Source of the DNA: Streptomyces roseoviridis
GTDB taxonomy: Bacteria; Actinomycetota; Actinomycetes; Streptomycetales; Streptomycetaceae
Direction: 5' to 3'
Length of the DNA: 64,000 bases
Assembly (NCBI RefSeq): GCF_039535235.1
Contig: NZ_BAAAWU010000001.1
Span: 2,294,001-2,358,000 of the forward strand
Of this stretch, positions 7,756-16,311 are shown one piece after another (within the stretch, counting starts at the first letter, position 1; the number at the start of each line of letters is the position of its first letter). The notes under the pieces were generated by a model. It searched no databases. It saw only the letters and a list, made by a program, of their open reading frames with translations, and was not told where the DNA came from. The position numbers and the translations under genes were made by a program.

Positions 7756-9456
7756 CTAGAAGCCGGGGGGCTCGGTGTACACGCCCCACTCGTCGCGCAG
7801 CACGCCGCAGATCTCGCCGAGCGTGGCCTCCGCCCGTACGGCGTCCAGCATGGGGCCGATCATGTTGGAGCCGTCCCGGGCAGCCGCCAGCATGGCGTCC
7901 AGGCAGCTCTTGACCTTCGCCTCGTCGCGGCGGCCCTTGCGCTCGCCGAGCACCCGGACCTGCTCCCGCTCGACCTCGTGGCTGACCCGCAGGATCTCCA
8001 GGTCGCCGGTGACCGAGCCGTGGTGCACGTTGACGCCGACGACCCGCTTGTCGCCCTTCTCCAGGGCCTGCTGGTAGCGGAAGGCGGACTCGGCGATCTC
8101 GCCGGTGAACCAGCCGTCCTCGATGCCGCGCAGGATGCCGGAGGTGATCGGACCGATCGGGTGCTGCCCGTCCGGGTGGGCGCGCAGTCCGCGCTCCTTG
8201 ATCTGGTCGAAGATCTTCTCGGCGTCGGCCTCGATCCGGTCGGTGAGCTGCTCGACGTACCAGGAGCCGCCCAGCGGGTCGGCCACGTTGGCGACGCCGG
8301 TCTCCTCCATGAGCACCTGCTGGGTGCGCAGGGCGATCTCGGCGGCCTGCTCGCTGGGGAGCGCGAGGGTCTCGTCGAGGGCGTTGGTGTGCAGCGAGTT
8401 GGTGCCGCCGAGGACGGCCGCGAGGGCCTCGACCGCGGTCCGTACGACGTTGTTGTACGGCTGCTGGGCGGTGAGCGAGACACCGGCGGTCTGGGTGTGG
8501 AAGCGGAGCCACTGCGCCTTGTCGGTCCGGGCGCCGTAGACCTCCTTCATCCAGCGGGCCCAGATCCGGCGGGCCGCGCGGAACTTCGCGATCTCCTCGA
8601 AGAAGTCGACGTGGGCGTCGAAGAAGAAGGACAGGCCGGGCGCGAAGACGTCCACGTCGAGGCCGCGGGACAGGCCGAGCTCCACGTAGCCGAAGCCGTC
8701 GGCGAGGGTGTACGCGAGCTCCTGCGCGGCCGTCGCGCCGGCCTCGCGGATGTGGTACCCGGAGACCGAGAGCGGCTTGTACGCGGGGATCTTCGCCGCG
8801 CAGTGCTCCATCAGGTCACCGATGAGGCGCAGGTGCGGCTCGGGCTGGAAGAGCCACTCCTTCTGCGCGATGTACTCCTTGAAGATGTCGGTCTGCAGCG
8901 TGCCGTTGAGCACGGACGGGTCGACGCCCTGGCGCTCGGCGGCGACCAGGTACATGCAGAAGACCGGGACGGCCGGGCCGGAGATCGTCATCGACGTGGT
9001 GACGTCGCCGAGCGGGATGTCCTTGAAGAGGACCTCCATGTCGGCGGCGGAGTCGATGGCGACGCCGCAGTGGCCGACCTCGCCGAGCGAGCGGGGGTCG
9101 TCGGAGTCGCGGCCCATCAGGGTGGGCATGTCGAAGGCGACCGAGAGCCCGCCGCCGCCGGCGGCGAGGATCATCTTGTAGCGCTCGTTGGTCTGCTCGG
9201 CGTTGCCGAAGCCGGCGAACTGCCGGATGGTCCAGGTCCGGCCGCGGTAGCCGGTGGGGTGCAGACCGCGGGTGAAGGGGTACTCACCGGGCCAGCCGAT
9301 CCGCTCGAACCCCTCGTACGTGTCCCCGGGCCGGGGCCCGTAGACCGGGTCGACCGGGTCCCCGGAGAGCGTGGTGAAGTCGGCGTCGCGCTTGCGGGCC
9401 TTGTCGTAACGGGCCTGCCAGCGACGGCGGCCTTCCTCGATGGCGTCAGCGTCCAT
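7756..9456 (-). CDS. icmA: Isobutyryl-CoA mutase-type large subunit (methylmalonyl-CoA mutase family, no B12 domain)
   Basis: Catalytic subunit of a coenzyme-B12-dependent acyl-CoA mutase, probably isobutyryl-CoA to n-butyryl-CoA, linking valine breakdown to butyryl-CoA. The 566 residues match IcmA length as I recall it. The whole protein is the substrate-binding barrel domain (RTWTIRQFAGFGNAEQTNERYK near the N-terminus, GGTNSLHTNALDE in the middle). It stops at EPPGF with no DxHxxG cobalamin domain, so it needs a separate small subunit such as IcmB, which is not in this window. ATG 9456 lies 8 bp from a 24-bp palindrome. The ethylmalonyl-CoA mutase MeaA is the alternative but normally carries the B12 domain. 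Confidence 0.88.
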   Translation of the reverse strand: MDADAIEEGRRRWQARYDKARKRDADFTTLSGDPVDPVYGPRPGDTYEGFERIGWPGEYPFTRGLHPTGYRGRTWTIRQFAGFGNAEQTNERYKMILAAGGGGLSVAFDMPTLMGRDSDDPRSLGEVGHCGVAIDSAADMEVLFKDIPLGDVTTSMTISGPAVPVFCMYLVAAERQGVDPSVLNGTLQTDIFKEYIAQKEWLFQPEPHLRLIGDLMEHCAAKIPAYKPLSVSGYHIREAGATAAQELAYTLADGFGYVELGLSRGLDVDVFAPGLSFFFDAHVDFFEEIAKFRAARRIWARWMKEVYGARTDKAQWLRFHTQTAGVSLTAQQPYNNVVRTAVEALAAVLGGTNSLHTNALDETLALPSEQAAEIALRTQQVLMEETGVANVADPLGGSWYVEQLTDRIEADAEKIFDQIKERGLRAHPDGQHPIGPITSGILRGIEDGWFTGEIAESAFRYQQALEKGDKRVVGVNVHHGSVTGDLEILRVSHEVEREQVRVLGERKGRRDEAKVKSCLDAMLAAARDGSNMIGPMLDAVRAEATLGEICGVLRDEWGVYTEPPGF

Positions 9457-9464
9457 ACCTTCGA

Positions 9465-9488
9465 ATTTACTAGGACGTCCTAGTAAAT
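9465..9488. promoter_or_regulatory. Perfect 24-bp palindrome at the icmA start
   Basis: The half-site ATTTACTAGGAC is followed directly by its exact reverse complement. The palindrome ends 8 bp from the icmA ATG and just upstream of its ribosome-binding site (GAAGG), ideal for repression of icmA. Candidate regulators are the MarR protein encoded at 9938-10447 or a TetR encoded elsewhere; neither is shown. Confidence 0.75.
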
Positions 9489-9539
9489 GTCGATGGCAAA
9501 CCTCCGCACGCTCGTGCGGAGGTTCGGACCGGGCCCGCG

Positions 9540-9872
9540 TCAGGCCTTGGCGGGAGCCGGCTGCGCGCCGCTGACCAGCGGAAGCGTCTCGCGGGTGACC
9601 TTGCGCTCGACGAAGAAGGCGACGAAGGGGATCGTTCCGCTCAGCAGGATCCACAGGAGCTTGCCGAACGGCCACTTCGCCTTGGAGCCCAGGTCGAAGG
9701 CGAAGACGAGGTAGATGATGTAGAGGACGCCGTGGGTCTGGGAGACCGCGAAGGTCAGGTCCTCGCCCGTGTCGAAGCCGTACTTGGCGACCATGCACGC
9801 GCACAGGATGAGGAGCATGACGGCGGTCACGTACGCCATGACGCGGTAGCGGGTCAGCACGCTGGATTTCAT
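9540..9872 (-). CDS. DUF3817 family small membrane protein
   Basis: Unknown function. The 110-residue protein has three hydrophobic helices: about 10-30 (AYVTAVMLLILCACMVAKYG), 43-62 (around HGVLYIIYLVFAFDLG) and 68-88 (LLWILLSGTIPFVAFFVE). The middle HGVLYIIY...F and the closing FxVERK are characteristic of DUF3817. ATG 9872 gives the usual length; no clear Shine-Dalgarno sequence is seen, and upstream starts in frame would add about 10-40 residues. It lies between MarR and icmA on the same strand. A paralogue is encoded at 18661-19005. Confidence 0.82.
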   Translation of the reverse strand: MKSSVLTRYRVMAYVTAVMLLILCACMVAKYGFDTGEDLTFAVSQTHGVLYIIYLVFAFDLGSKAKWPFGKLLWILLSGTIPFVAFFVERKVTRETLPLVSGAQPAPAKA

Positions 9873-9937
9873 GCCGTCGAGCGTAACGGTCCGTTCCGGG
9901 CGATCTTCCGCCGGGGCCCTGCCCGCTTCCGGGCCGC

Positions 9938-10447
9938 TCAGCGCTCCTCGAAGTCGCCCGCCGCGACCCGCAGCGGCCGCAGCATCGCGAAGATCTCCGC
10001 GCACTCCTCGGCGTCGTACGCCCCCAGCCCGAAGTCCATCGCCATCAGGTCCCGGGTCGCGGCCTCGACGACCTCGCGCCCCTTCTCGGTGATCGACGCC
10101 AGCGTGCCGCGGCCGTCGTTGGGGTTGGGCCGCTTGGCGACCAGGCCGGACCGCACCAGCCGGTCCACCGTGTTGGTCACCGAGGTCGGGTGGACCATCA
10201 GGCGCTCGCCGATCTTGGACATGGGCAGCTCGCCGGCCTTGGAGAAGGTCAGCAGCACCAGTGCCTCGTAACGGGCGAAGGTCAGCCCGTACGGCTTTAC
10301 CACGGCGTCCACCTCGCCCAGGAGGATCTGGTGCGCGCGCATGATCGAGGTGATCGCGGCCATCGAGGGAACCGGCCCCCAGCGCTTCTGCCAGAGTTCG
10401 TCGGCGCGGGCGATGGGATCGAACGAGAGACTGAGCGGCTTCGGCAC
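9938..10447 (-). CDS. MarR family transcriptional regulator
   Basis: Winged-helix regulator of 169 residues. The core wHTH spans about residues 50-115 (LTFSKAGELPMSKIGERLMVHPTSVTNTVDRLVRSGLV), followed by the wing DGRGTLASITEKG, which is typical of MarR proteins. GTG start at 10447. It is first in a minus-strand series MarR-DUF3817-icmA and diverges from cslZ. Its own upstream region contains a 10-bp palindrome, GTCATATGAC. It may control icmA through 9465-9488, by proximity only. Confidence 0.88.
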   Translation of the reverse strand: MPKPLSLSFDPIARADELWQKRWGPVPSMAAITSIMRAHQILLGEVDAVVKPYGLTFARYEALVLLTFSKAGELPMSKIGERLMVHPTSVTNTVDRLVRSGLVAKRPNPNDGRGTLASITEKGREVVEAATRDLMAMDFGLGAYDAEECAEIFAMLRPLRVAAGDFEER

Positions 10448-10552
10448 GCGTCGACCTTACCCACTGGTCATATGACGGTCAGCCGCGTCTCGCCTTTCGG
10501 TCGCCCGCACTTCGCGGCGCGCGGGAACGACGACCGCTGCCGCGGCGGCGGA

Positions 10553-10607
10553 CCCGGCACCGAGGTCGCGGCGGCCGCGGTACGACCGCCGCGACCTCGG
10601 TGCCGGG
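10553..10607. repeat. Inverted repeat, 22-bp perfect arms, in a divergent intergenic region
   Basis: Arms 10553-10574 and 10586-10607 are exact reverse complements (CCCGGCACCGAGGTCGCGGC and two more bases), loop of 11 nt. It has the form of an intrinsic terminator but lies between divergent genes (MarR leftwards, cslZ rightwards), about 120 bp before the cslZ start. It could be a terminator of a lost gene, an attenuator in the cslZ leader or a boundary element. Confidence 0.8.
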
Positions 10608-10726
10608 GATCACACGCGCGGTGTCGGAGCCGGGCGGCGACTGACCGCTATGCCAGGATGGCCCGGTCTGTCGCGTATCGTCCGCGCGACCTGCCCTGCC
10701 GTCCCGTAGCCGACCCTGGGGGCCGG

Positions 10727-11740
10727 ATGTCCCGTCGTTCCCTTGCCACCCTCGCGCTCGCCACCGCGCTGCTGCTGCTCACGGGGTGCGCCGGACAGGA
10801 CGCGCCCGTGTCCCCCGTCGGCCCGCCCGCCGGGCGCGGCGAGGCGGCGCCGCCGACCGGCGGTTCGCCGTTCTGGGTGGACCCGGACAGCGACGCGGCC
10901 CGGCAGGTGGAGGAGTACGAGAAGCAGGGCCGTGCGGAGGACGCGCGGATCATGAGGCGGATCGCGAACCGGCCGCTGGCGGAGTGGCCGGCCGGTGACG
11001 ATCCCGTGCCGGACGTGACCCGGGTGGTGAAGGGCGCCGCGCCCGAGGGGCGGACGGTGGTCCTGGTCGCGTACAACATCCCGCACCGCGACTGCGGCAT
11101 GTACTCGGCGGGCGGGGCGCGCGACGCCCAGGCGTACCGGGACTGGGTGGACGCCTTCGCCTCCGCCGTCGGCGACGCGCCCGCGATCGTGATCCTGGAG
11201 CCGGACGCGGTGCCGCACATCGTGGACGGGTGCACTCCGGCCGGGCACCACGCCGAACGCCTCGAACTGCTGGCCGGTGCGGTCGAGCGGTTCAAGCGGC
11301 AGCCGCGCACCCGGGTCTACCTGGACGCGGGCAACCCGGCCTGGATCGACGCCCCGGCCAAGCTGGTGGAACCGCTGCGCCGGGCGGGCATCGCGCGGGC
11401 CGACGGCTTCGCGCTCAACGTGGCCAACTTCCAGAAGAACGACGTCGTGCGCGGTTTCGGCGCGGGACTGTCCCGGCTGCTCGGCGGCACCCACTTCACG
11501 GTGGACACCAGCCGCAACGGCGCGGGTCCACTGCCCGGCGACCGGGCGGACGCCTGGTGCAATCCGCCGGGCCGGGCGCTCGGCGTCCCGCCGACCGACC
11601 GCACCGGGGACGAGCTGGTCGACGCGTACCTGTGGATCAAGCGGCCGGGCGAGTCGGACGGCACCTGCCGGGGCGGCCCGGCGGCCGGCACCTGGTGGCC
11701 CGACTACGCGCTGGGCCTGGCCCGCCGGGCGAACGGCTAG
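10727..11740 (+). CDS. cslZ: GH6-family endoglucanase-like lipoprotein of the csl cluster
   Basis: Predicted beta-1,4-glucan hydrolase that trims or releases the glycan made by CslA. The 337-residue protein has a lipoprotein signal with lipobox LLTGC (Cys21), so it is probably tethered outside the membrane. The GH6 motifs are clear: YNIPHRDCGMYSAGG (about 116-130), AIVILEPD (EPD 158-160) and VYLDAGNPAWID. The open frame is longer upstream, but ATG 10727 is the only start giving a signal peptide. It converges on glxA with a 4-bp overlap of stops. The symbol is assigned by analogy with the S. coelicolor cslA-glxA-cslZ set, where the genes sit elsewhere as I recall. Confidence 0.85.
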   Translation: MSRRSLATLALATALLLLTGCAGQDAPVSPVGPPAGRGEAAPPTGGSPFWVDPDSDAARQVEEYEKQGRAEDARIMRRIANRPLAEWPAGDDPVPDVTRVVKGAAPEGRTVVLVAYNIPHRDCGMYSAGGARDAQAYRDWVDAFASAVGDAPAIVILEPDAVPHIVDGCTPAGHHAERLELLAGAVERFKRQPRTRVYLDAGNPAWIDAPAKLVEPLRRAGIARADGFALNVANFQKNDVVRGFGAGLSRLLGGTHFTVDTSRNGAGPLPGDRADAWCNPPGRALGVPPTDRTGDELVDAYLWIKRPGESDGTCRGGPAAGTWWPDYALGLARRANG

Positions 11741-13731
11741 GAGTTCGGGGAAGCACGTCCACTGAGGCTGTTTTCCACCTGGATCCACTTCGCCTCGGAC
11801 GGGACCCCGTCCCGGTCGGTCACGAACAGCATGTACCAGCCGGGCGGCACCAGGGTCGGGTCGTCGGGGGCCTGGACGGTGACGGTCCGGCCGTCCGCTC
11901 CCTTCGTCAGGGCGAGCTCGACGGAGCGCTGTTCGACGTCGGTGGTGTGGGTGACGGCGCTCGGCCGCATCAGCCGGGCCTTGACGATCCGGGCGGCGTC
12001 CTCGGTCCGGAAGGTGGCGCGGCCGTTCTGGTCGAGCTCCGCCGGGCCCTCGTCGAGGACCGGCCGGTCGGCGCCGCCCCGGTGCAGGGCGGGCGGGGTG
12101 AAGACCTCGATGCGCTGCTCGAAGGTGCCGAGCTTGGTGTTGTCGGCGTCGTCGAAGAGCGGGTCGGAGCCGAAGGTCGCGACCCGGCCGTCGGGCAGCA
12201 GCAGCGCCGCGGAGTGGTAGTTGCGGCCGACGGTGGGGTCGGCGGCGCGGGCGAAGGCGTTGGCCTTCGGGTCGTAGAACTGGGCCCGGAGGATGTCGCT
12301 GCCGCCGCGGCCGCGGTAGTCGCGGGAGCCGCCGCTGGTGAAGACGGTGTCGTCGGGCAGCAGCACGCTGTTGAGGTAGCGGGTTCCCTGGGGCAGCGCG
12401 GGTCCGTCGCTGAAGACGGGGCTGTCCTTGGACAGGTCGATGATCGAGGTGCGGGCGGTGGAGGCGGGGGACTCGCCGACCCCGCCGCCGCCGAGGACCA
12501 TCACCTTCTGGTTCTGGACCGGCGGCAGCATGAGCGAGGCGGAGGTCTCCAGCTGGTCGGGGTCGGTGAGGCCGCGGAGCTTGGTGAAGGTGTTCTTCTT
12601 CAGGTCCCACAGGCCCGGTTCGCGGCCCTTGTCGGCGGGTCCGTAGCCGGCGTTGGAGCCGGTGTAGAGGAGCTTGCCGCCCTTGGTGAGGAAGAGCGCG
12701 GGGTAGGTGGGGAAGTAGCGGAAGGGTCCCTTGGACCACTTCCTGGTGGCGGGGTCGTAGATCTCGTTGTCGCCGGGGACGACGTCGCCGACGTCGTTGA
12801 GTCCGGAGACGGCGAGCACCTTGCCGTCCTGCAGGGTGACGAGGGTGGGGTACCAGCGGGCGTCCTTCATGGGCGAGACGGGGATGTAGCGCTCGGCCTT
12901 CGGGTCGAACTCGTAGGCGGCCCTGATGCCCTGGAAGTCCTGCTTCTCGGTGGTGAGCTTCTGCGCGAGGCCGTAGACGTTGTCGGCGTCGTCGCCCTTG
13001 AGGCCGAGGATCTCGTACTGCGCGGCCTCCGTGGTGAGGGCCTGGGGGCCCTCCTTCCGCGCCTCGACGAAGACCCGGGCCTCGGCGGCGGTGATCTTGG
13101 TCTTCCAGGGCTTCATCTGGCCGCTCTTGAAGTACGAGATCTCGAACTCGCGCTTGGCCCTGGGGACGGTGACGTCGGTCGTGGAGACGTACTCGACGCC
13201 GGAGGGGGAACGGAAGACGGTGCCCTTCTTGAGGGTGACGGCCTTGTCGGGGCTCTCGTTCTTGACCCGCATGCCGCCGCCGGCCCGCTTCACCTCGCCG
13301 TCGAGGACCTCGTAGCGGGCGGTGCCGCCGGCGACGAGCAGCCGGCCGTCGGCGAGCTGGGTGTGGCCGGAGCAGAAGAAGTCCTCGGGGGTGGGGACGG
13401 TCTTGAAGGTGTTCTTCACCGGGTCCCAGAGGATGGTGTCGAAGGTGCCGGCGTCGAACTTCTTCTGGTCGTTGCCCGAGCCGGCGATGAGCAGCACCTT
13501 GCCGGTGTGCAGCAGGGCCGCGTGGATGGCGTTGATGCGGTAGCGCTCGGGTACGTCGACGACGGCCCAGGAGCCGTACCTCTTCTTGTACCCGGGCTGG
13601 GCGATCTTGTACGCGTGGTACTTCTCGGTGGCGAAGGAGACGGCGGCGGGGGCGTTGAGGGCCGCGAGGACGAGGACGGCGCCGCTGCCGAGCAGGGTCT
13701 TCTTGAACTGCTGGGACGGCCGGTAGGCCAT
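11737..13731 (-). CDS. glxA: GlxA-type copper radical oxidase (galactose oxidase/glyoxal oxidase fold)
   Basis: Extracytoplasmic mono-copper oxidase required for the tip glycan; oxidises the nascent polymer or small aldehydes and makes H2O2. The 664-residue protein has an N-terminal membrane anchor or signal (about 10-33) and a kelch beta-propeller. Key residues are visible: Cys120 in DFFCSGH and Tyr294 in ARWYPT, which should form the Tyr-Cys cofactor; Tyr505-His506 in GRNYHSAALLLPDGRV; and His595 in AVTHTTDVEQR as copper ligands. These align with galactose oxidase C228, Y272, Y495/H496 and H581. Its start lies 3 bp after the cslA stop, so it is co-transcribed with cslA. Confidence 0.93.
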   Translation of the reverse strand: MAYRPSQQFKKTLLGSGAVLVLAALNAPAAVSFATEKYHAYKIAQPGYKKRYGSWAVVDVPERYRINAIHAALLHTGKVLLIAGSGNDQKKFDAGTFDTILWDPVKNTFKTVPTPEDFFCSGHTQLADGRLLVAGGTARYEVLDGEVKRAGGGMRVKNESPDKAVTLKKGTVFRSPSGVEYVSTTDVTVPRAKREFEISYFKSGQMKPWKTKITAAEARVFVEARKEGPQALTTEAAQYEILGLKGDDADNVYGLAQKLTTEKQDFQGIRAAYEFDPKAERYIPVSPMKDARWYPTLVTLQDGKVLAVSGLNDVGDVVPGDNEIYDPATRKWSKGPFRYFPTYPALFLTKGGKLLYTGSNAGYGPADKGREPGLWDLKKNTFTKLRGLTDPDQLETSASLMLPPVQNQKVMVLGGGGVGESPASTARTSIIDLSKDSPVFSDGPALPQGTRYLNSVLLPDDTVFTSGGSRDYRGRGGSDILRAQFYDPKANAFARAADPTVGRNYHSAALLLPDGRVATFGSDPLFDDADNTKLGTFEQRIEVFTPPALHRGGADRPVLDEGPAELDQNGRATFRTEDAARIVKARLMRPSAVTHTTDVEQRSVELALTKGADGRTVTVQAPDDPTLVPPGWYMLFVTDRDGVPSEAKWIQVENSLSGRASPNS

Positions 13732-13734
13732 GGC

Positions 13735-15582
13735 TCAGTTCCCTCCGGTCGTCGTGGGCGCGGCGGCGGGGCCGGCCGTGGGCGCGGTGGCGGACTTCGC
13801 GGGGGTGGTGACGAGGGTGACGCCCTGGGCGGCGTCGGCCCGGCCGCGGGCCCTGGCCCGGGCCCTGACCTGGGCGCGCAGTCGGTCGCGCAGGCGCAGG
13901 CGGCGCTGGTCGCGCAGGGTGGTGAAGGTCCAGACGGCGAGCGGGGCGAGGGCGATGGCGAGGGCGAGGACCGCCCAGGTGCGCATGGCGGCGTGGGTGT
14001 GGCCGAAGTGCGCGGAGGCGAGGAGCGAGGCGAGGAGGACCGCGGCCCAGCAGAGGTGGATGCGGAAGGTGAGGACGCGGTCGGGGCTGGCCTGGCCGCC
14101 CTTGGGGGTGACGACGAAGCGGCCCCGGGTGCGCAGGAGCGCCGAGCCGAGGGACTTGAGGTAGATCGGCGCGGAGAGCGCGGACATGGCCATGCCGGCG
14201 AGGCCGCCGGAGCCCTCGGGTTCGTGGGGCGAGACGTTGTGGCGCCGGTTCCACAGGTAGAGGCCGACCTGGAGGGCGACGGCGTCACTGTAGATCATCA
14301 GCCAGACCGAGGAGGACACCTGGGTGCCGGAGGCGCCGAGCCACAGGAAGAGGACGCAGGAGAGGATGCCGAGGAACCAGTTGACGGCCGTCATCGGGTA
14401 GTAGACGAGCATCAGCGTGTAGTTGAGGAGACGGCCCGGCGGCATGCGCAAGGGCGCCTTCCAGTACTGCTTGAGCAGCGTCTCGTAGGTGCCGCGGGAC
14501 CAGCGCAGCTGCTGGGTGAAGAAGTCGGTCCAGGAGGCCGGCCCCTCCCCCACGGCGAGCACGTCGGGGGTGTAGACGGAGCGCCAGTGGCGGCCGGTCC
14601 GCGGGTTTTGGCTGCGGTGCAGTTCGAAGCCGGTGGCCATGTCCTCGGTGACGGAGTCGTACAGGCCGCCGACCTGCTTGAGGGCGGCGACCCGCACGAT
14701 GTTGTTGGTGCCCACGAACATGGGGGCGCGGTAGCGGTTGCCGGCCCGCTGGATGAGCGCGTGGAAGAGGAACTGCTGGGACTCGGCGGCCTTGGTGACG
14801 GCGGAGGCGTAGTTGCCGTAGACCTGGGGGCCGACGACGAAGGCGACGTCGGGGTCGCGGAAGTAGCCGAGCATCCGCTCCAGGAAGTTCGGCAGCGGCA
14901 CGTGGTCGGTGTCGACGGAGGCGAAGAAGTCGTAGGCGTCGCCGTGCATGGCGAGCCAGGCGTTGTAGTTGCCGTGCTTGCTGCGGGCCTTGTGGACGCC
15001 TTTGGCGCGGTTCCATTCGGGGACGCCGGCGCGGGTGAAGTGGCGGACGCCGAGTTCCGCGCAGAGGGCCTTGGCGGCGGCGTTGTCGCCCTCGTCGAGC
15101 AGCCAGACGTCGAGGGGGCCGTCGTGGCGCAGCCGTACGGCGCCTTCGAGGGTGGCCCGGACCATGGTGAGCGGTTCCTTGCCGGGCACGTAGGTGGTGA
15201 GGAAGGCGACCCGGGTCCCGGGCTCGGGGCGGACGGGTACGGGGTCGCGGGCGACGAGGGTGGCGTGGGCGATCGACGTGACGTTGACCAGCATGAAGAA
15301 GCAGATGAGCCCGATCGACACGAGCATGACGGTGTCGAAGTGGACCAGCCACCGCGCGCCGCCCTCGCGGACGGTCCAGTGGCTCGGCCAGACGAGGTAG
15401 ACCAGGAGCGTCGCCGAGAGGACGGGCGCGAGGCCCATGAGGAGGATCGCGCGTATTCGGTGCGGCTCCTTCGAGAGCAGGCTGCGGTAGCGCACCGTGT
15501 AGGGGCCCGCCCCCGGGTCCGGTTCCGTGAGGGGACCGGCGAGTCGGCTGTAGGTGTCGTAGTCGTAGCCTCCCGGCCGCAC
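13735..15582 (-). CDS. cslA: CslA cellulose-synthase-like glycosyltransferase (GT2)
   Basis: Membrane processive beta-glycosyltransferase that makes the (1,4)-linked glycan at hyphal tips; in S. coelicolor it interacts with DivIVA. The full GT2 set is present: WLLDEGDN (about 160-167), SVDTDH (DxD, about 224-226), VTEDMATGFELH (TED, about 312-314) and QQLRWSRG (QxxRW, about 357-361). Several hydrophobic helices flank the catalytic domain at the N-terminus and in the C-terminal third. I chose GTG 15582 because GGAGG lies 4 nt before it; an in-frame ATG at 15633 would add 17 residues but has no ribosome-binding site. glxA follows 3 bp downstream. Confidence 0.92.
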   Translation of the reverse strand: MRPGGYDYDTYSRLAGPLTEPDPGAGPYTVRYRSLLSKEPHRIRAILLMGLAPVLSATLLVYLVWPSHWTVREGGARWLVHFDTVMLVSIGLICFFMLVNVTSIAHATLVARDPVPVRPEPGTRVAFLTTYVPGKEPLTMVRATLEGAVRLRHDGPLDVWLLDEGDNAAAKALCAELGVRHFTRAGVPEWNRAKGVHKARSKHGNYNAWLAMHGDAYDFFASVDTDHVPLPNFLERMLGYFRDPDVAFVVGPQVYGNYASAVTKAAESQQFLFHALIQRAGNRYRAPMFVGTNNIVRVAALKQVGGLYDSVTEDMATGFELHRSQNPRTGRHWRSVYTPDVLAVGEGPASWTDFFTQQLRWSRGTYETLLKQYWKAPLRMPPGRLLNYTLMLVYYPMTAVNWFLGILSCVLFLWLGASGTQVSSSVWLMIYSDAVALQVGLYLWNRRHNVSPHEPEGSGGLAGMAMSALSAPIYLKSLGSALLRTRGRFVVTPKGGQASPDRVLTFRIHLCWAAVLLASLLASAHFGHTHAAMRTWAVLALAIALAPLAVWTFTTLRDQRRLRLRDRLRAQVRARARARGRADAAQGVTLVTTPAKSATAPTAGPAAAPTTTGGN

Positions 15583-15672
15583 GGTGCCTCCAGCTGTCGT
15601 CGAACAGGTCGATAGCCCCACGAAAGGGGACATTCAACGACGTGTCGACCGGACGCGTCCGAGTGAGGGGTT

Positions 15673-16311
15673 TTACGAGGAACCACTCTTCCGGCGCAGC
15701 GCGTAGCGCACGGCCTTCTGGGTGACCGGCCCGAGCTCGTCGAGCGCGGCCATCAGCCCGCCCAGGTGTTCGAGCGCGTCGAGGGCGGCGCCCGCGCCCG
15801 CCGGGTCGACCCCCTCGTACAGCTCCATCCCGACGAAGGAGGCGGCGAGGGCGCGCGCGAGCCCGGCCGGGTCGACGATGCCGTCGAGCGGACCGCCGGC
15901 CAGCACCCGCCGCAGCACCCGTTCGATCTCCTCGATCCACAGGTCGAGCCCGGCGGCCGTGGCCGGGGCGAGCCGCGGATGGGTCTGCGCGCCGGCGAGC
16001 AGCTGCCCGAGGACGGCGACGTGACCGGCCGCGCGCTCCTCCTCGTGCATCTCACGGCCGAACGCGAGGAGTTCGGAGAGGCTGCCGACGGCCCTCAGCC
16101 GCTCGCGGTGCCGGGCCACCCGCCGCTCGGCACCGTGCCGGCAGGCGGCCGACAGCAGGTCGTCGACCGAGCCGAAGTGGTAGAAGATCAGCGCCTGGTT
16201 GACGCCCGCGGCGGCGGCCACGGCCCGCGCCGAGGTCTTGGCGATGCCCTGCTCGACGAGGGTGCGCAGCGCGCCCTCCATGAGCCTGGTCCGGGTGTCC
16301 TCGGCGCTCAC
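15673..16311 (-). CDS. TetR family regulator, probably of the SRPBCC/DUF4166 operon
   Basis: Repressor of 212 residues. The helix-turn-helix lies at about residues 8-50 (IAKTSARAVAAAAGVNQALIFYHFGSVDDLL), with an alpha-helical C-terminal ligand domain. GTG start at 16311 overlaps the DUF4166 stop by 4 bp (GTGA), so the two are translationally coupled. The twin TTGAGC palindromes in front of the operon (17726-17787) are the natural candidates for its binding sites, making this an autoregulated three-gene unit. The inducer is unknown; the neighbouring SRPBCC fold suggests a hydrophobic ligand, by inference. Confidence 0.88.
   Translation of the reverse strand: MSAEDTRTRLMEGALRTLVEQGIAKTSARAVAAAAGVNQALIFYHFGSVDDLLSAACRHGAERRVARHRERLRAVGSLSELLAFGREMHEEERAAGHVAVLGQLLAGAQTHPRLAPATAAGLDLWIEEIERVLRRVLAGGPLDGIVDPAGLARALAASFVGMELYEGVDPAGAGAALDALEHLGGLMAALDELGPVTQKAVRYALRRKSGSS

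Noticed and set aside
7756..9456. Naming the mutase MeaA (ethylmalonyl-CoA mutase)
   Set aside because: MeaA-type proteins carry a C-terminal B12 domain; this protein ends without it at the IcmA length.
10468..10477. GTCATATGAC palindrome upstream of the MarR gene as the icmA-type operator
   Set aside because: It does not resemble the ATTTACTAGGAC half-site at icmA and 10 bp is short enough to arise by chance.
10610..14254. A 1,214-residue frame antisense to cslZ and out of frame with glxA and cslA
   Set aside because: It overlaps three well-supported genes and has composition typical of frame shadows (Arg/Pro/His-rich).
11230..15615. A 1,461-residue open frame opposite glxA and cslA
   Set aside because: High-GC antisense shadow: long Gly/Ala/Glu/Arg-only sequence with no motif, while the opposite strand has full active sites of GlxA and CslA.
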